Source of the DNA: Candidatus Gottesmanbacteria bacterium RIFOXYB1_FULL_47_11
GTDB taxonomy: Bacteria > Patescibacteriota > Microgenomatia > UBA10105 > UBA927
Direction: 5' to 3'
Length of the DNA: 14,219 nt
NCBI GenBank assembly: GCA_001779455.1
Contig: MFKE01000028.1
Location: 7,674 to 21,892 of the forward strand
The translations under genes and the position numbers were made by a program. This document shows, one piece after another, positions 1 through 6,367 of the stretch. Numbering within the stretch: position 1 is the stretch's first letter; every line of letters begins with the position of its first letter. Below the pieces are notes generated by a model. That model did no database searches, had not been told where the DNA came from, and saw only the letters and a program-made list of their open reading frames with translations.

Positions 1-1
1 T

Positions 2-634
2 ATGGGAGAAAATATTTTTGTCAAATTACAACAAAATAACGATGTCTCGGATCAATATGGTAATCAGCAAAGTGCATTAATTTTGCAGCTTCGCGCAGAT
101 GGAAAGCGGCATGTTATCGAAGAAATTGTTCATCCGAATCAGGCAGTTTCTTCGGCGAACATTTCTTTTTTTTCCGCGAATGTGCTGGGTCAGTTAAGCA
201 TGGTGAGTGTGAAAGACGTATCCTTCACTGATATACAATCGGAAGACATATTTGCTTTAAGAAATTTTGTTTTGCCCACAGCACCCACGCCGACAGTATC
301 TTCCAAACAAATCAATCCGGGTGTATACCAGGTACACGTTGCGGAGGCTGTATCACCGTATGTTTTGATATTTAACGAACAGTTTGGGGATGATTGGCGG
401 ATATATCGGAGAGCACCTGGTCAACCGATCTGGAATATGGCGGAAATGAAAGCGCCGCACTTTGCAGTAAACGGCTATGCAAACGCGTGGTATCTCTCTG
501 AGCAGGGCTCATATGATATTGTGATACTGTACTTCCCGCAAATACTTTTTGTACTATCCGTCGGGATATCGATAATGACTCTCTCTGTGAGCATCGTGTG
601 GTTTTTTTGGAGTTTTCGCAAAGAAAAAATATGA
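2..634 (+). CDS. C-terminal part of a YfhO/AftD-like GT-C membrane protein (5' partial)
   Basis: This is the 3' end of a gene that enters from the left. The first visible ATG is at the window edge and there is no upstream stop, so it need not be the true start. The 210 visible residues are mostly a soluble, probably extracytoplasmic, beta-rich region. Near residues 120-165 come a NEQFGDDWRIY segment and then NGYANAW, followed by a YFPQ motif and one membrane helix (about 180-205) with a basic tail. This arrangement closes large membrane proteins related to YfhO and the arabinofuranosyltransferase AftD, which are GT-C-type enzymes that transfer sugars from a lipid carrier outside the membrane. 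The same closing motif occurs in the gene at 990, so the two look like paralogues. The stop overlaps the next start as ATGA. Substrate and catalytic residues cannot be judged because the multi-pass part is outside the window. Confidence 0.8.
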   Translation: MGENIFVKLQQNNDVSDQYGNQQSALILQLRADGKRHVIEEIVHPNQAVSSANISFFSANVLGQLSMVSVKDVSFTDIQSEDIFALRNFVLPTAPTPTVSSKQINPGVYQVHVAEAVSPYVLIFNEQFGDDWRIYRRAPGQPIWNMAEMKAPHFAVNGYANAWYLSEQGSYDIVILYFPQILFVLSVGISIMTLSVSIVWFFWSFRKEKI

Positions 635-993
635 ATAATAAAGTAAATAGTATTCTTAGATTTATCAGCAATAATCAATCGAAGCTCGTGATGCTGCTTT
701 TTGTTGTAGCAGTATTGGATTATGTGGCAAGATTCCCATATTTTAATATCCTTCTGGTATTCCCATACCCATGGAATACAACTAGAATTTTATGGGTCGT
801 TACAGCGATATTATTTCGGCTGGATGAACGGTTTTCGTTCGGTACGGCGTTGGTGCTTGTCTGTATCATCACGGCGGCGTCAATGTTCGGTAGAGGTAGT
901 TTTGTAGAAACGTTCGGAAACGATATTTACAGCTTATTACTGCTTGGTTTTGTTCAGACCATGATGCACAGAAGCATTCGCTCCGGGGTATGA
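631..993 (+). CDS. Small multi-pass membrane protein of unknown function
   Basis: A 120-residue hydrophobic protein that I do not recognise. Four hydrophobic stretches can be seen at about residues 18-34, 53-63, 70-86 and 99-112. Polar or charged pieces separate them, including a PYPWNTTR segment and a RLDERFS loop. There is no signal peptide, soluble domain or obvious catalytic motif. An in-frame ATG exists 33 bases upstream, but I chose 631 because it forms an exact ATGA overlap with the previous stop. The stop in turn overlaps the next gene as ATGA, so the protein is probably translated in fixed proportion with its two large neighbours. Lying between two related GT-C-like proteins, it may be an accessory subunit of one of them. 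That is inference from position only. Confidence 0.75.
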   Translation: MNNKVNSILRFISNNQSKLVMLLFVVAVLDYVARFPYFNILLVFPYPWNTTRILWVVTAILFRLDERFSFGTALVLVCIITAASMFGRGSFVETFGNDIYSLLLLGFVQTMMHRSIRSGV

Positions 994-2909
994 AGAAGAG
1001 CTTTATTTTAATCGTCTTATTTCTCGTGTATTATCGTTGGTTCGGTCAAAACCCGTTATCTGCCGGAGACTGGTCGTTTCATTTTCCGGAAGAAGTGGCG
1101 AAATTCTTTATGCTCCCGTCGAGCTGGCGGGTGGCTTTTGGCGGAGGACTAGGCGGCAACGGTGTGTTTTTGGCGGGCCTTGAAACATATTTCCTGACAA
1201 CGGCACGACAGTTTTACCAAATAACCGGACTTTCCTGGGCAGTGAGTGAGCGGATTTTTTGGTATATCCCGTTCTTGCTGGTCGGAACGTATTCATCGGT
1301 TTCTTTGGTAAGAACCATACTTCCGTATTTGACATTGTGGTATTTGACACCGGTTATTTTTTTGACGAATTCCTATATAGTCCTGATTACCGGCGGCGGC
1401 CAGATGGGTATTGCGATGGCATACGCGATCGCGCCACTCGTACTTGCAAAGTTTATTACACTGTTTGATCATCCGACAGTCAGCCGCGGGATCATGACGG
1501 GACTGGCGCTTTCCCTCATGGTTCTTTTTGATCCCCGGATAGCGTACGTCCTCATGATAGGAGTATTGTTATGGGGACTCGTATCCCGTCCAAAACCTAC
1601 CTTTATTTTTGCTATTCCGTTTATTCTTGCAGGACTCCTCCACGCATTTTGGCTTCTCCCGCTTGTAGTTTTTCGGGTAAATCCCATGGATAGCATGGGG
1701 AGTGCATACAATAGCATTGCAGCTGTCCGGTTTTTCAGCTTCGCAGATTTTTCCCACACGCTTGCACTGCTGCATCCGAATTGGCCGGAAAATTTGTTTG
1801 GCAAGATATATTTCTTACAACCGGAATTTCTTATCATTCCGATTGTTGCCTTCTCGGCGTTATTGAGTAAAAAGATTTCACGCGCGTTAATCAGCGTAGC
1901 CGGTTTGGGGCTTTTGGGAATTTTTTTAGCAAAAGGAGCCAATGATCCGGGAGGAGGAATATATCTTTGGCTATTCTCTCATGTGCCAGGCTTTAATGTG
2001 TTCCGGGACCCGACAAAGTTTTATCTTCTGATTGCCCTTTCGTATAGCATACTTATCCCCGCGGCCCTCGAACGGGTCGGTAAGAAGAAGATGTTATTAG
2101 GCATTGTATTTGTTCTTTTTTGGCTCGTGACCGTCCGACAGGCGGTTACCGGTCAGCTTGGCGGTACATTTACGCATCATGCGATTCCAACGGAGTATGA
2201 GGTCCTTAAGGACCTCATCAGCCAACCGGAATACTTCCGAACATTTTGGGTTCCCCGCTGGCAACGATATGGGTTTTCTTCGTATATGCATCCGGCAGTC
2301 GATGCCGCAGCTGTACTTGATACAGGCAGTCCGTCCGCAATATTGAATTGGCTGGATTCAAAAGAAGGGATGGAAGCGCTTTCCAGATGGTCCGTAAAAT
2401 ACGTCATTCTGCCATACGACAGTCAGGGAGAAATATTTTTGGAAGACAGGAAGTACAGCGGTAGTCAAAAGGGCGAATTTGAAACCGTGCTGGACGCAAA
2501 CCGATTCCTCGTTAAAAAACAAATCCCGGGACTAACCGCGAATATGTCTGCGTACGAAACGGGTCAGTATTACGATCATCTTCGGTTGGAGGAGAATGCG
2601 GCGGCTCTCTCCTGGGATATGATATCGCCGGTACGTTATCGCGTATCTATTTCAGGTCTGAGTAAACCGGATCAGATTATATTTTCCGAGTCGTACGATT
2701 CATATTGGTTGTTGACGATAGAAGACAAAACGTATCGGAGTGAAAAAGCTAATAATGGAATAAACAGTTTTTCCATTCCCGCTGTGGGGACGGCAAATGG
2801 TACGCTTGAGTATCTTCCGCAGCGGTATGTATGGATAGGCCTCGGGATAAGTATTGTTACCATTTGCTGTGCTACAATAATCATATGGAATCAAAGAAAG
2901 TATCGGTAG
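990..2909 (+). CDS. YfhO/AftD-like GT-C membrane protein, probable glycosyltransferase
   Basis: This 639-residue protein has about ten hydrophobic segments in residues 1-385, then a soluble region (about 390-605), then a final membrane helix (about 612-632). An early GDWSFH segment (residues 26-31) puts an acidic residue in the first outside loop, where GT-C enzymes keep a catalytic Asp. The PGFNVFRDPTKFY stretch (333-345) is characteristic of YfhO and AftD-like proteins. The soluble part ends with SESYDSYW (566-573) and YLPQR, matching the tail of the partial gene at the window start. The family is membrane-embedded and uses polyprenyl-linked sugars, so a role in surface glycan assembly is likely. 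Donor and acceptor cannot be read from sequence. The start at 990 gives an ATGA overlap with the previous gene. The 3' end overlaps the decarboxylase gene by 25 bases. Confidence 0.82.
   Translation: MKKSFILIVLFLVYYRWFGQNPLSAGDWSFHFPEEVAKFFMLPSSWRVAFGGGLGGNGVFLAGLETYFLTTARQFYQITGLSWAVSERIFWYIPFLLVGTYSSVSLVRTILPYLTLWYLTPVIFLTNSYIVLITGGGQMGIAMAYAIAPLVLAKFITLFDHPTVSRGIMTGLALSLMVLFDPRIAYVLMIGVLLWGLVSRPKPTFIFAIPFILAGLLHAFWLLPLVVFRVNPMDSMGSAYNSIAAVRFFSFADFSHTLALLHPNWPENLFGKIYFLQPEFLIIPIVAFSALLSKKISRALISVAGLGLLGIFLAKGANDPGGGIYLWLFSHVPGFNVFRDPTKFYLLIALSYSILIPAALERVGKKKMLLGIVFVLFWLVTVRQAVTGQLGGTFTHHAIPTEYEVLKDLISQPEYFRTFWVPRWQRYGFSSYMHPAVDAAAVLDTGSPSAILNWLDSKEGMEALSRWSVKYVILPYDSQGEIFLEDRKYSGSQKGEFETVLDANRFLVKKQIPGLTANMSAYETGQYYDHLRLEENAAALSWDMISPVRYRVSISGLSKPDQIIFSESYDSYWLLTIEDKTYRSEKANNGINSFSIPAVGTANGTLEYLPQRYVWIGLGISIVTICCATIIIWNQRKYR
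2197..2218. repeat. Perfect 22-bp palindrome inside a coding region
   Basis: The sequence from 2197 to 2218 equals its own reverse complement over all 22 bases. It is centred on GGTCCTTAAGGACC with ATGA and TCAT at the ends. The symmetry stops there, since T2196 and C2219 do not pair. It lies within the soluble domain of the 639-residue membrane protein and encodes part of a YEVLKDLIS segment. With no loop it would make a poor RNA hairpin, so a dimeric protein-binding site, a cruciform or plain chance are the options. Confidence 0.9.
2870..2884 (+). promoter_or_regulatory. Candidate extended -10 promoter before the decarboxylase gene
   Basis: The string TGCTACAAT at 2870-2878 matches the extended -10 consensus TGnTATAAT at all but one defined base. 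It ends 6 bases before the ATG at 2885, which would place transcription start at or next to the start codon and give a leaderless or near-leaderless mRNA. No good -35 box is visible 17 bases upstream, which extended -10 promoters can tolerate. No Shine-Dalgarno sequence precedes this ATG. The site lies inside the end of the upstream coding region, so it would be an internal promoter. Confidence 0.35.
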
Positions 2910-3829
2910 TGACGGGAGGAGCAGGGTTTATCGGATCGCACCTGTGTGACGCGCTTTTGGGTCTCGGACACAAAGTAATTGCCGTTGATAACTTGGTCAC
3001 CGGACTGGAGAAAAACATAGAAGCCGCCAAAACAGACCCAAACTTTTCGTTCATTAAGCACGATATTATTCAGTCTGCACCTGAACTAACCGGAAACGTA
3101 GATTTCGTCTTTAATTTTGCATCACCAGCTTCCCCGGAAGACTTTATAAAATTGGCAGAAGAAATTGCGCTTGTAAACTCCGTTGGCACGATACACATGC
3201 TCGGGCTCGCGAAGGGAAAGAACGCGCGCTATTTAGAAGCTTCCACATCGGAGGTGTATGGCGATCCCAAAGAACACCCGCAAAAAGAGACATACTTCGG
3301 AAATGTCAATCCGAACGGAGTCCGCGCCTGTTATGATGAGTCCAAACGGTTTGCCGAAGCCATGACCATGGTGTACGTACGGAAATACAATCTGGATGCC
3401 CGTATTATCCGTATATTCAACACGTATGGACCCAGAATGCGTAACGATGACGGACGAGTTGTTTCCAACTTTATTAACCAGGCGCTGGAAGGAAAACCGT
3501 TGACCGTATATGGGGACGGCATGCAGACAAGGTCTTTCTGCTTCGTTTCCGATTTGGTTGCCGGGATACTGAAGGTCATGTTTGCCGACAACGCAAAAGG
3601 TGAAGTATTTAACCTTGGTAACCCTGATGAGTATAAAGTAGGGGACTTTGCAAATAAAATTAAGACACTGACCGGATCATCGTCAGAAATTACTTCCGGA
3701 CCGCTTCCTGAAGATGACCCAACGCAAAGGAAACCCGATATTTCAAAAATCCAAACCCAGCTTGGCTGGAAACCTACGGTTTCGGTTGATGAGGGACTCA
3801 AAAAAACAATTGAGTATTACAAACGATGA
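2885..3829 (+). CDS. uxs: UDP-glucuronate decarboxylase (UDP-xylose synthase)
   Basis: A 314-residue cytoplasmic extended short-chain dehydrogenase/reductase, the usual length for bacterial UXS. It converts UDP-glucuronate to UDP-xylose and CO2 using tightly bound NAD. The N-terminal TGGAGFIGSHL (10-20) is the NAD-binding loop. FASPASP (78-84), STSEVYGDP (120-128), NPNGVRACYDESKR with catalytic Y150 and K154, FNTYGPRM and DGRVVSNF, and GDGMQTRSF are the motifs that separate UXS from plain epimerases; the Glu in TSEVYGDP lies in the active site of characterised enzymes. I chose ATG 2885 because the Rossmann motif starts right after it; the upstream in-frame ATG at 2831 would only add residues that are the neighbour's coding sequence read out of frame. 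No UDP-glucose dehydrogenase to supply UDP-glucuronate is in the window. The stop overlaps the next ATG (ATGA). Confidence 0.93.
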   Translation: MESKKVSVVTGGAGFIGSHLCDALLGLGHKVIAVDNLVTGLEKNIEAAKTDPNFSFIKHDIIQSAPELTGNVDFVFNFASPASPEDFIKLAEEIALVNSVGTIHMLGLAKGKNARYLEASTSEVYGDPKEHPQKETYFGNVNPNGVRACYDESKRFAEAMTMVYVRKYNLDARIIRIFNTYGPRMRNDDGRVVSNFINQALEGKPLTVYGDGMQTRSFCFVSDLVAGILKVMFADNAKGEVFNLGNPDEYKVGDFANKIKTLTGSSSEITSGPLPEDDPTQRKPDISKIQTQLGWKPTVSVDEGLKKTIEYYKR

Positions 3830-4032
3830 AGCCGCAGGATACCGTATTTTTTTTTCTGTTGGTCGGACTTATTTTGGTCAGAAAACCCAGATTGTTTCTT
3901 GTTTCCGGGCTTGTGTGCTGGGTGCTTTCCATTCCGCTTTTTGCCAAATGGATTTTTTTTACCGCTGAACGGCTCACCTGGTACGGAGTGGCATTTGTAC
4001 TCATATATTTGCTGATACGATATGAAAAATAA
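3826..4032 (+). CDS. Small hydrophobic membrane protein paired with a DPM1-like enzyme
   Basis: A 68-residue, almost wholly hydrophobic protein. Hydrophobic stretches run at about residues 6-18, 23-45 and 52-64, separated by RKPR and TAER, and it ends in RYEK; two or three membrane spans are plausible. The gene is real by context: its start forms ATGA with the decarboxylase stop, and its end overlaps the next gene by 11 bases. No catalytic motif is present. In size and position it resembles small membrane partners found beside polyprenyl-phosphate sugar synthases (DUF2304-like proteins in bacteria, DPM2/DPM3 in eukaryotes), but I cannot claim homology. It contains runs of nine and eight T (3847-3855 and 3953-3960), where length errors or polymerase slippage would break the frame. 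Confidence 0.7.
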   Translation: MKPQDTVFFFLLVGLILVRKPRLFLVSGLVCWVLSIPLFAKWIFFTAERLTWYGVAFVLIYLLIRYEK

Positions 4033-4714
4033 TCAAACTTCGTATCGTGATACGGCTGTCGTTATCCCCGCATACCGCGAGTGCGATAATTTGAAAATAT
4101 TGTTGCCGCGGCTTATTACAATACTCCCCGGCGCTTCCATCATCATCGTTGATGATTCGGAACAAACTCAAAAATACCGCGGCGCTATTGTTCTTGCCAG
4201 AAGCGGGAAAAAGGGAAGAGGAAGCGCCGTGTTACACGGCCTAAAACATGCGCTCACAAACCGCAGAGTACAATATATTATTGAAATGGACGCAGATTTG
4301 GCGCATGCGCCGGAAGAATGCCCGGCTCTTGTTGCGGCAGCGGTTAGTGCCGATATGGTTATCGGATCTCGATACCTACCGGGAAGCGTTATCGAAAACT
4401 GGCCCATGTACCGTTTGGTGCAAAGCAGGATTATTAACGTGTTTTTGCGATACTTGCTCGGCTTACGTCTTACTGATTTTACCAATGGATTCCGGCTGTA
4501 CACACGCCCCGTTGCAGAATTTCTCTTGAAAACTCCGATGAAAGAGAAAGGGTTTATTGCGCTATCGGAAATTGCATACAAAGTTAAAAAGCAGGGCTTT
4601 CGTATTGCGGAAATTCCGGTAAGTTTCACAGACAGGAAATTCGGGAAGTCGAACGCCAACATCCGTGAACTTCTTGCATCACTCGTCGGAGCATTCAGAA
4701 TTCGGATAGGGTAA
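4022..4714 (+). CDS. Polyprenyl-phosphate sugar synthase, DPM1-like GT2 family
   Basis: A 230-residue GT-A glycosyltransferase without membrane helices. VVIPAYRECDNL (13-24), IIVDDS (41-46), the GRGSAVLHGL block (65-74), MDADLAHAPEE with the D90-x-D92 metal-binding pair, GSRY (115-118), DFTNGFRLY (152-160) and a final RKFGKSN (205-211) give the signature order of dolichol-phosphate mannose synthase (DPM1) and its bacterial relatives. Such enzymes move mannose or glucose from a nucleotide sugar to a polyprenyl phosphate on the cytoplasmic face. This makes the lipid-linked donors that GT-C enzymes use, and several GT-C-like genes surround it. Many bacterial members carry C-terminal membrane helices; this one does not, so membrane attachment may depend on the 68-residue protein overlapping its start. 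The sugar is not predictable. The stop is 11 bases before the next start. Confidence 0.9.
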   Translation: MKNNQTSYRDTAVVIPAYRECDNLKILLPRLITILPGASIIIVDDSEQTQKYRGAIVLARSGKKGRGSAVLHGLKHALTNRRVQYIIEMDADLAHAPEECPALVAAAVSADMVIGSRYLPGSVIENWPMYRLVQSRIINVFLRYLLGLRLTDFTNGFRLYTRPVAEFLLKTPMKEKGFIALSEIAYKVKKQGFRIAEIPVSFTDRKFGKSNANIRELLASLVGAFRIRIG

Positions 4715-4725
4715 AATAGTATTGA
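4712..4725 (+). promoter_or_regulatory. Candidate -10 element before the phosphatase gene
   Basis: TAAAAT at 4712-4717 differs from TATAAT at one base and ends 8 bases before the ATG at 4726. The short gap has no Shine-Dalgarno sequence, so a leaderless transcript starting near the ATG is possible. No convincing -35 box is seen. This is weak evidence, since one such hexamer in an AT-rich gap can arise by chance. Confidence 0.22.
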
Positions 4726-5370
4726 ATGAAACATACTACGATATATTTTTTCAGGCACGGAAAGATCGATAATCCAAAAAAAGTGTTTTACGGTCGCCAC
4801 TTGCCTATGCAACTGAGCACCGAAGGCGTCCAAAAAGTTGCAAAAGTCGCCCGTAAACTTCGCGATCAGGGTGTCCGCATTGACATGATGTATACGAGCC
4901 CATTGCATCGTGCAGTAACTACTGCAGAATTACTCGCTTCAATTTTGCACATATCAACAACGGTACAACTCGATAAACTCACCGACGTACATATCCCTTC
5001 ACTTGCCGGGAAGCCATTACGTTTACGTGCAGAAATTCATAAAACCGGGATTGACGAATATAGCGGCAAGTACGCGGACGCGGGGCACGAAACCCGTGCG
5101 GATATCGTAAAAAGAATGTATGCTGTCGTCCAAAAAATATTAAGAGAACATAAGGGAAGAACAGTTGGAATTGTAAGCCACGGAGATTCATTGAGATTTT
5201 TACTTTTTCAACTTCTTTGTAAAAATAAGCAAATTCCGTCTATGGGGGAATTAAAAACGATATACTATCCGCCAAAAGGCGAGGGATGGAAAATGACGTT
5301 TGATGAGAAAGGAAACATACGAAAAGCACAATTATTACCAAACGGTGAGGATTTAGCGATACAATATTGA
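4726..5370 (+). CDS. Histidine phosphatase family protein (phosphoglycerate-mutase-like)
   Basis: A 214-residue soluble protein of the RHG superfamily. FFRHGKID at residues 8-15 holds the catalytic His (H11) that becomes phosphorylated, with R10 beside it. TSPLHRAVTTAE (57-68) supplies the second conserved Arg (R62), a GHE motif sits at 120-122, and SHGDSLR (151-157) gives the second active-site His (H152). The length and the order of motifs fit the cofactor-independent phosphatase branch (CobC, PhoE/GpmB-like) rather than true glycolytic mutase. The natural substrate cannot be read off; phosphosugars or nucleotide phosphates are plausible given the flanking GalE and sugar-transfer genes. The start has no visible Shine-Dalgarno and lies 11 bases after the previous stop. 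The C-terminal part after residue 185 is weakly conserved. Confidence 0.88.
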   Translation: MKHTTIYFFRHGKIDNPKKVFYGRHLPMQLSTEGVQKVAKVARKLRDQGVRIDMMYTSPLHRAVTTAELLASILHISTTVQLDKLTDVHIPSLAGKPLRLRAEIHKTGIDEYSGKYADAGHETRADIVKRMYAVVQKILREHKGRTVGIVSHGDSLRFLLFQLLCKNKQIPSMGELKTIYYPPKGEGWKMTFDEKGNIRKAQLLPNGEDLAIQY

Positions 5371-5374
5371 TACT
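5360..5374 (+). promoter_or_regulatory. Candidate -10 element before galE
   Basis: TACAAT at 5360-5365 matches TATAAT at five of six positions and ends 9 bases before the galE ATG at 5375. TTACCA at 5335-5340 is a poor -35 match with a 19-base spacer. There is no Shine-Dalgarno sequence in the gap. It resembles the element before the decarboxylase gene but lacks the TG extension, so it is weaker. Confidence 0.25.
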
Positions 5375-6364
5375 ATGAATATTCTTATTACCGGGGGAGC
5401 GGGATACATAGGGAGCAACATGGTCCGTCTTTTAGTGGCGCGCGGGTACAATCCGGTAGTATTGGATAGCCTTGAATACGGCCACAGACAGGCCATTCCG
5501 GAAAGCGTGCCGCTTGTCGTTGGCAATATTAAAGATCAAGCGATAGTCGAATCCATTTTTGCTAAATATCAGATCCAAGCAGTTATCCATTTCGCCGGCT
5601 ATCTTCTTGTCGAAGAATCCGTCCACGATCCCATTAAATATATGAAAAATAACGTGATTTATCCGGTGACATTACTTAATGGTATGCGTGATCACAAAGT
5701 GGACAAAATTATTTTTTCTTCGAGCGCCGCCGTATATGGTAATCCGCAAAAATTGCCGATTCCGGAAGATCACCCGAAAAATCCGACGAGTCCATACGGC
5801 CTGTCAAAATGGTGTTTTGAAGAGTTACTCCGGGTATTTCATCACGATACGGGAGTGCGCAGTATTAGTCTCCGGTACTTTAATGCCTGCGGGGCTGCGC
5901 TTGACGGGAAAAACGGAGAAGATCATACACCGGAAACTCATATCATTCCGGCTGCCATCCGGACGGCACAGGGTAAACAAAAAGAATTTTTCCTTTATGG
6001 TACCGACTATCCGACGCGGGACGGATCCTGTCTTCGGGATTATATTCATATTGAGGACTTGGCTGAAGCACACCTTTCGGCGCTTGATGCACTTGCTGCG
6101 GGACACAAAACTGATGTCTATAATGTGGCAACGGGAGAGGGGACGACAAATAGGGAAATTATCGATGCAATCAAGAAAGAAACAGGGATTAATTTTCCGG
6201 TACGTGAGCAGGGCCGCAGAGCAGGAGATCCGCACAGTCTTGTGGCAGATGCGACACGCATCAAAAAAGAATTCGGTTGGCAGCCGAAATACTCAGACAT
6301 CCAAACCATCGTCGCTTCCGCATGGAAGTGGCACAAACTTCACCCAAATGGGTATGGGCATTAG
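5375..6364 (+). CDS. galE: UDP-glucose 4-epimerase (GalE)
   Basis: A 329-residue cytoplasmic extended SDR enzyme that interconverts UDP-glucose and UDP-galactose through a bound NAD; some relatives also act on the N-acetyl or pentose forms. TGGAGYIGSN (6-15) is the NAD loop, HFAGYLLVEESV (72-83) the following GalE motif, and SSSAAVYG (115-122) gives the catalytic Ser region. YGLSK supplies Y141 and K145. RYFNACGA (167-174) and GTDYPTRDGSCLRDYIHIEDL (209-229) are diagnostic of GalE. The final domain has RRAGDPHSLVAD and a GWQPKYSD stretch, as usual. The length is normal. The start lies 4 bases after the phosphatase stop and is the only sensible one, since the NAD motif begins at residue 6. Specificity for galactose over N-acetylgalactosamine or xylose/arabinose is not determined from what I can see. 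Confidence 0.95.
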   Translation: MNILITGGAGYIGSNMVRLLVARGYNPVVLDSLEYGHRQAIPESVPLVVGNIKDQAIVESIFAKYQIQAVIHFAGYLLVEESVHDPIKYMKNNVIYPVTLLNGMRDHKVDKIIFSSSAAVYGNPQKLPIPEDHPKNPTSPYGLSKWCFEELLRVFHHDTGVRSISLRYFNACGAALDGKNGEDHTPETHIIPAAIRTAQGKQKEFFLYGTDYPTRDGSCLRDYIHIEDLAEAHLSALDALAAGHKTDVYNVATGEGTTNREIIDAIKKETGINFPVREQGRRAGDPHSLVADATRIKKEFGWQPKYSDIQTIVASAWKWHKLHPNGYGH

Positions 6365-6367
6365 CGT

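Noticed and set aside
1329..1367. Three TTGAC(A/G) strings at 1329, 1344 and 1362, like -35 boxes
   Set aside because: They are Leu-Thr codons in a membrane segment with repeated LT pairs, and no -10 element lies at proper spacing.
1469..1942. Minus-strand open frame of 157 codons
   Set aside because: It is antisense to the polytopic protein at 990-2909, with low-complexity, non-conserved content.
4300..4311. 12-bp palindrome GGCGCATGCGCC
   Set aside because: A few 12-bp palindromes are expected in a window of this size.
4168..4908. Long open frame on the minus strand (246 codons)
   Set aside because: It is antisense to the DPM1-like enzyme and the phosphatase start. Its translation has no family resemblance, while the + strand frames carry clear motifs.
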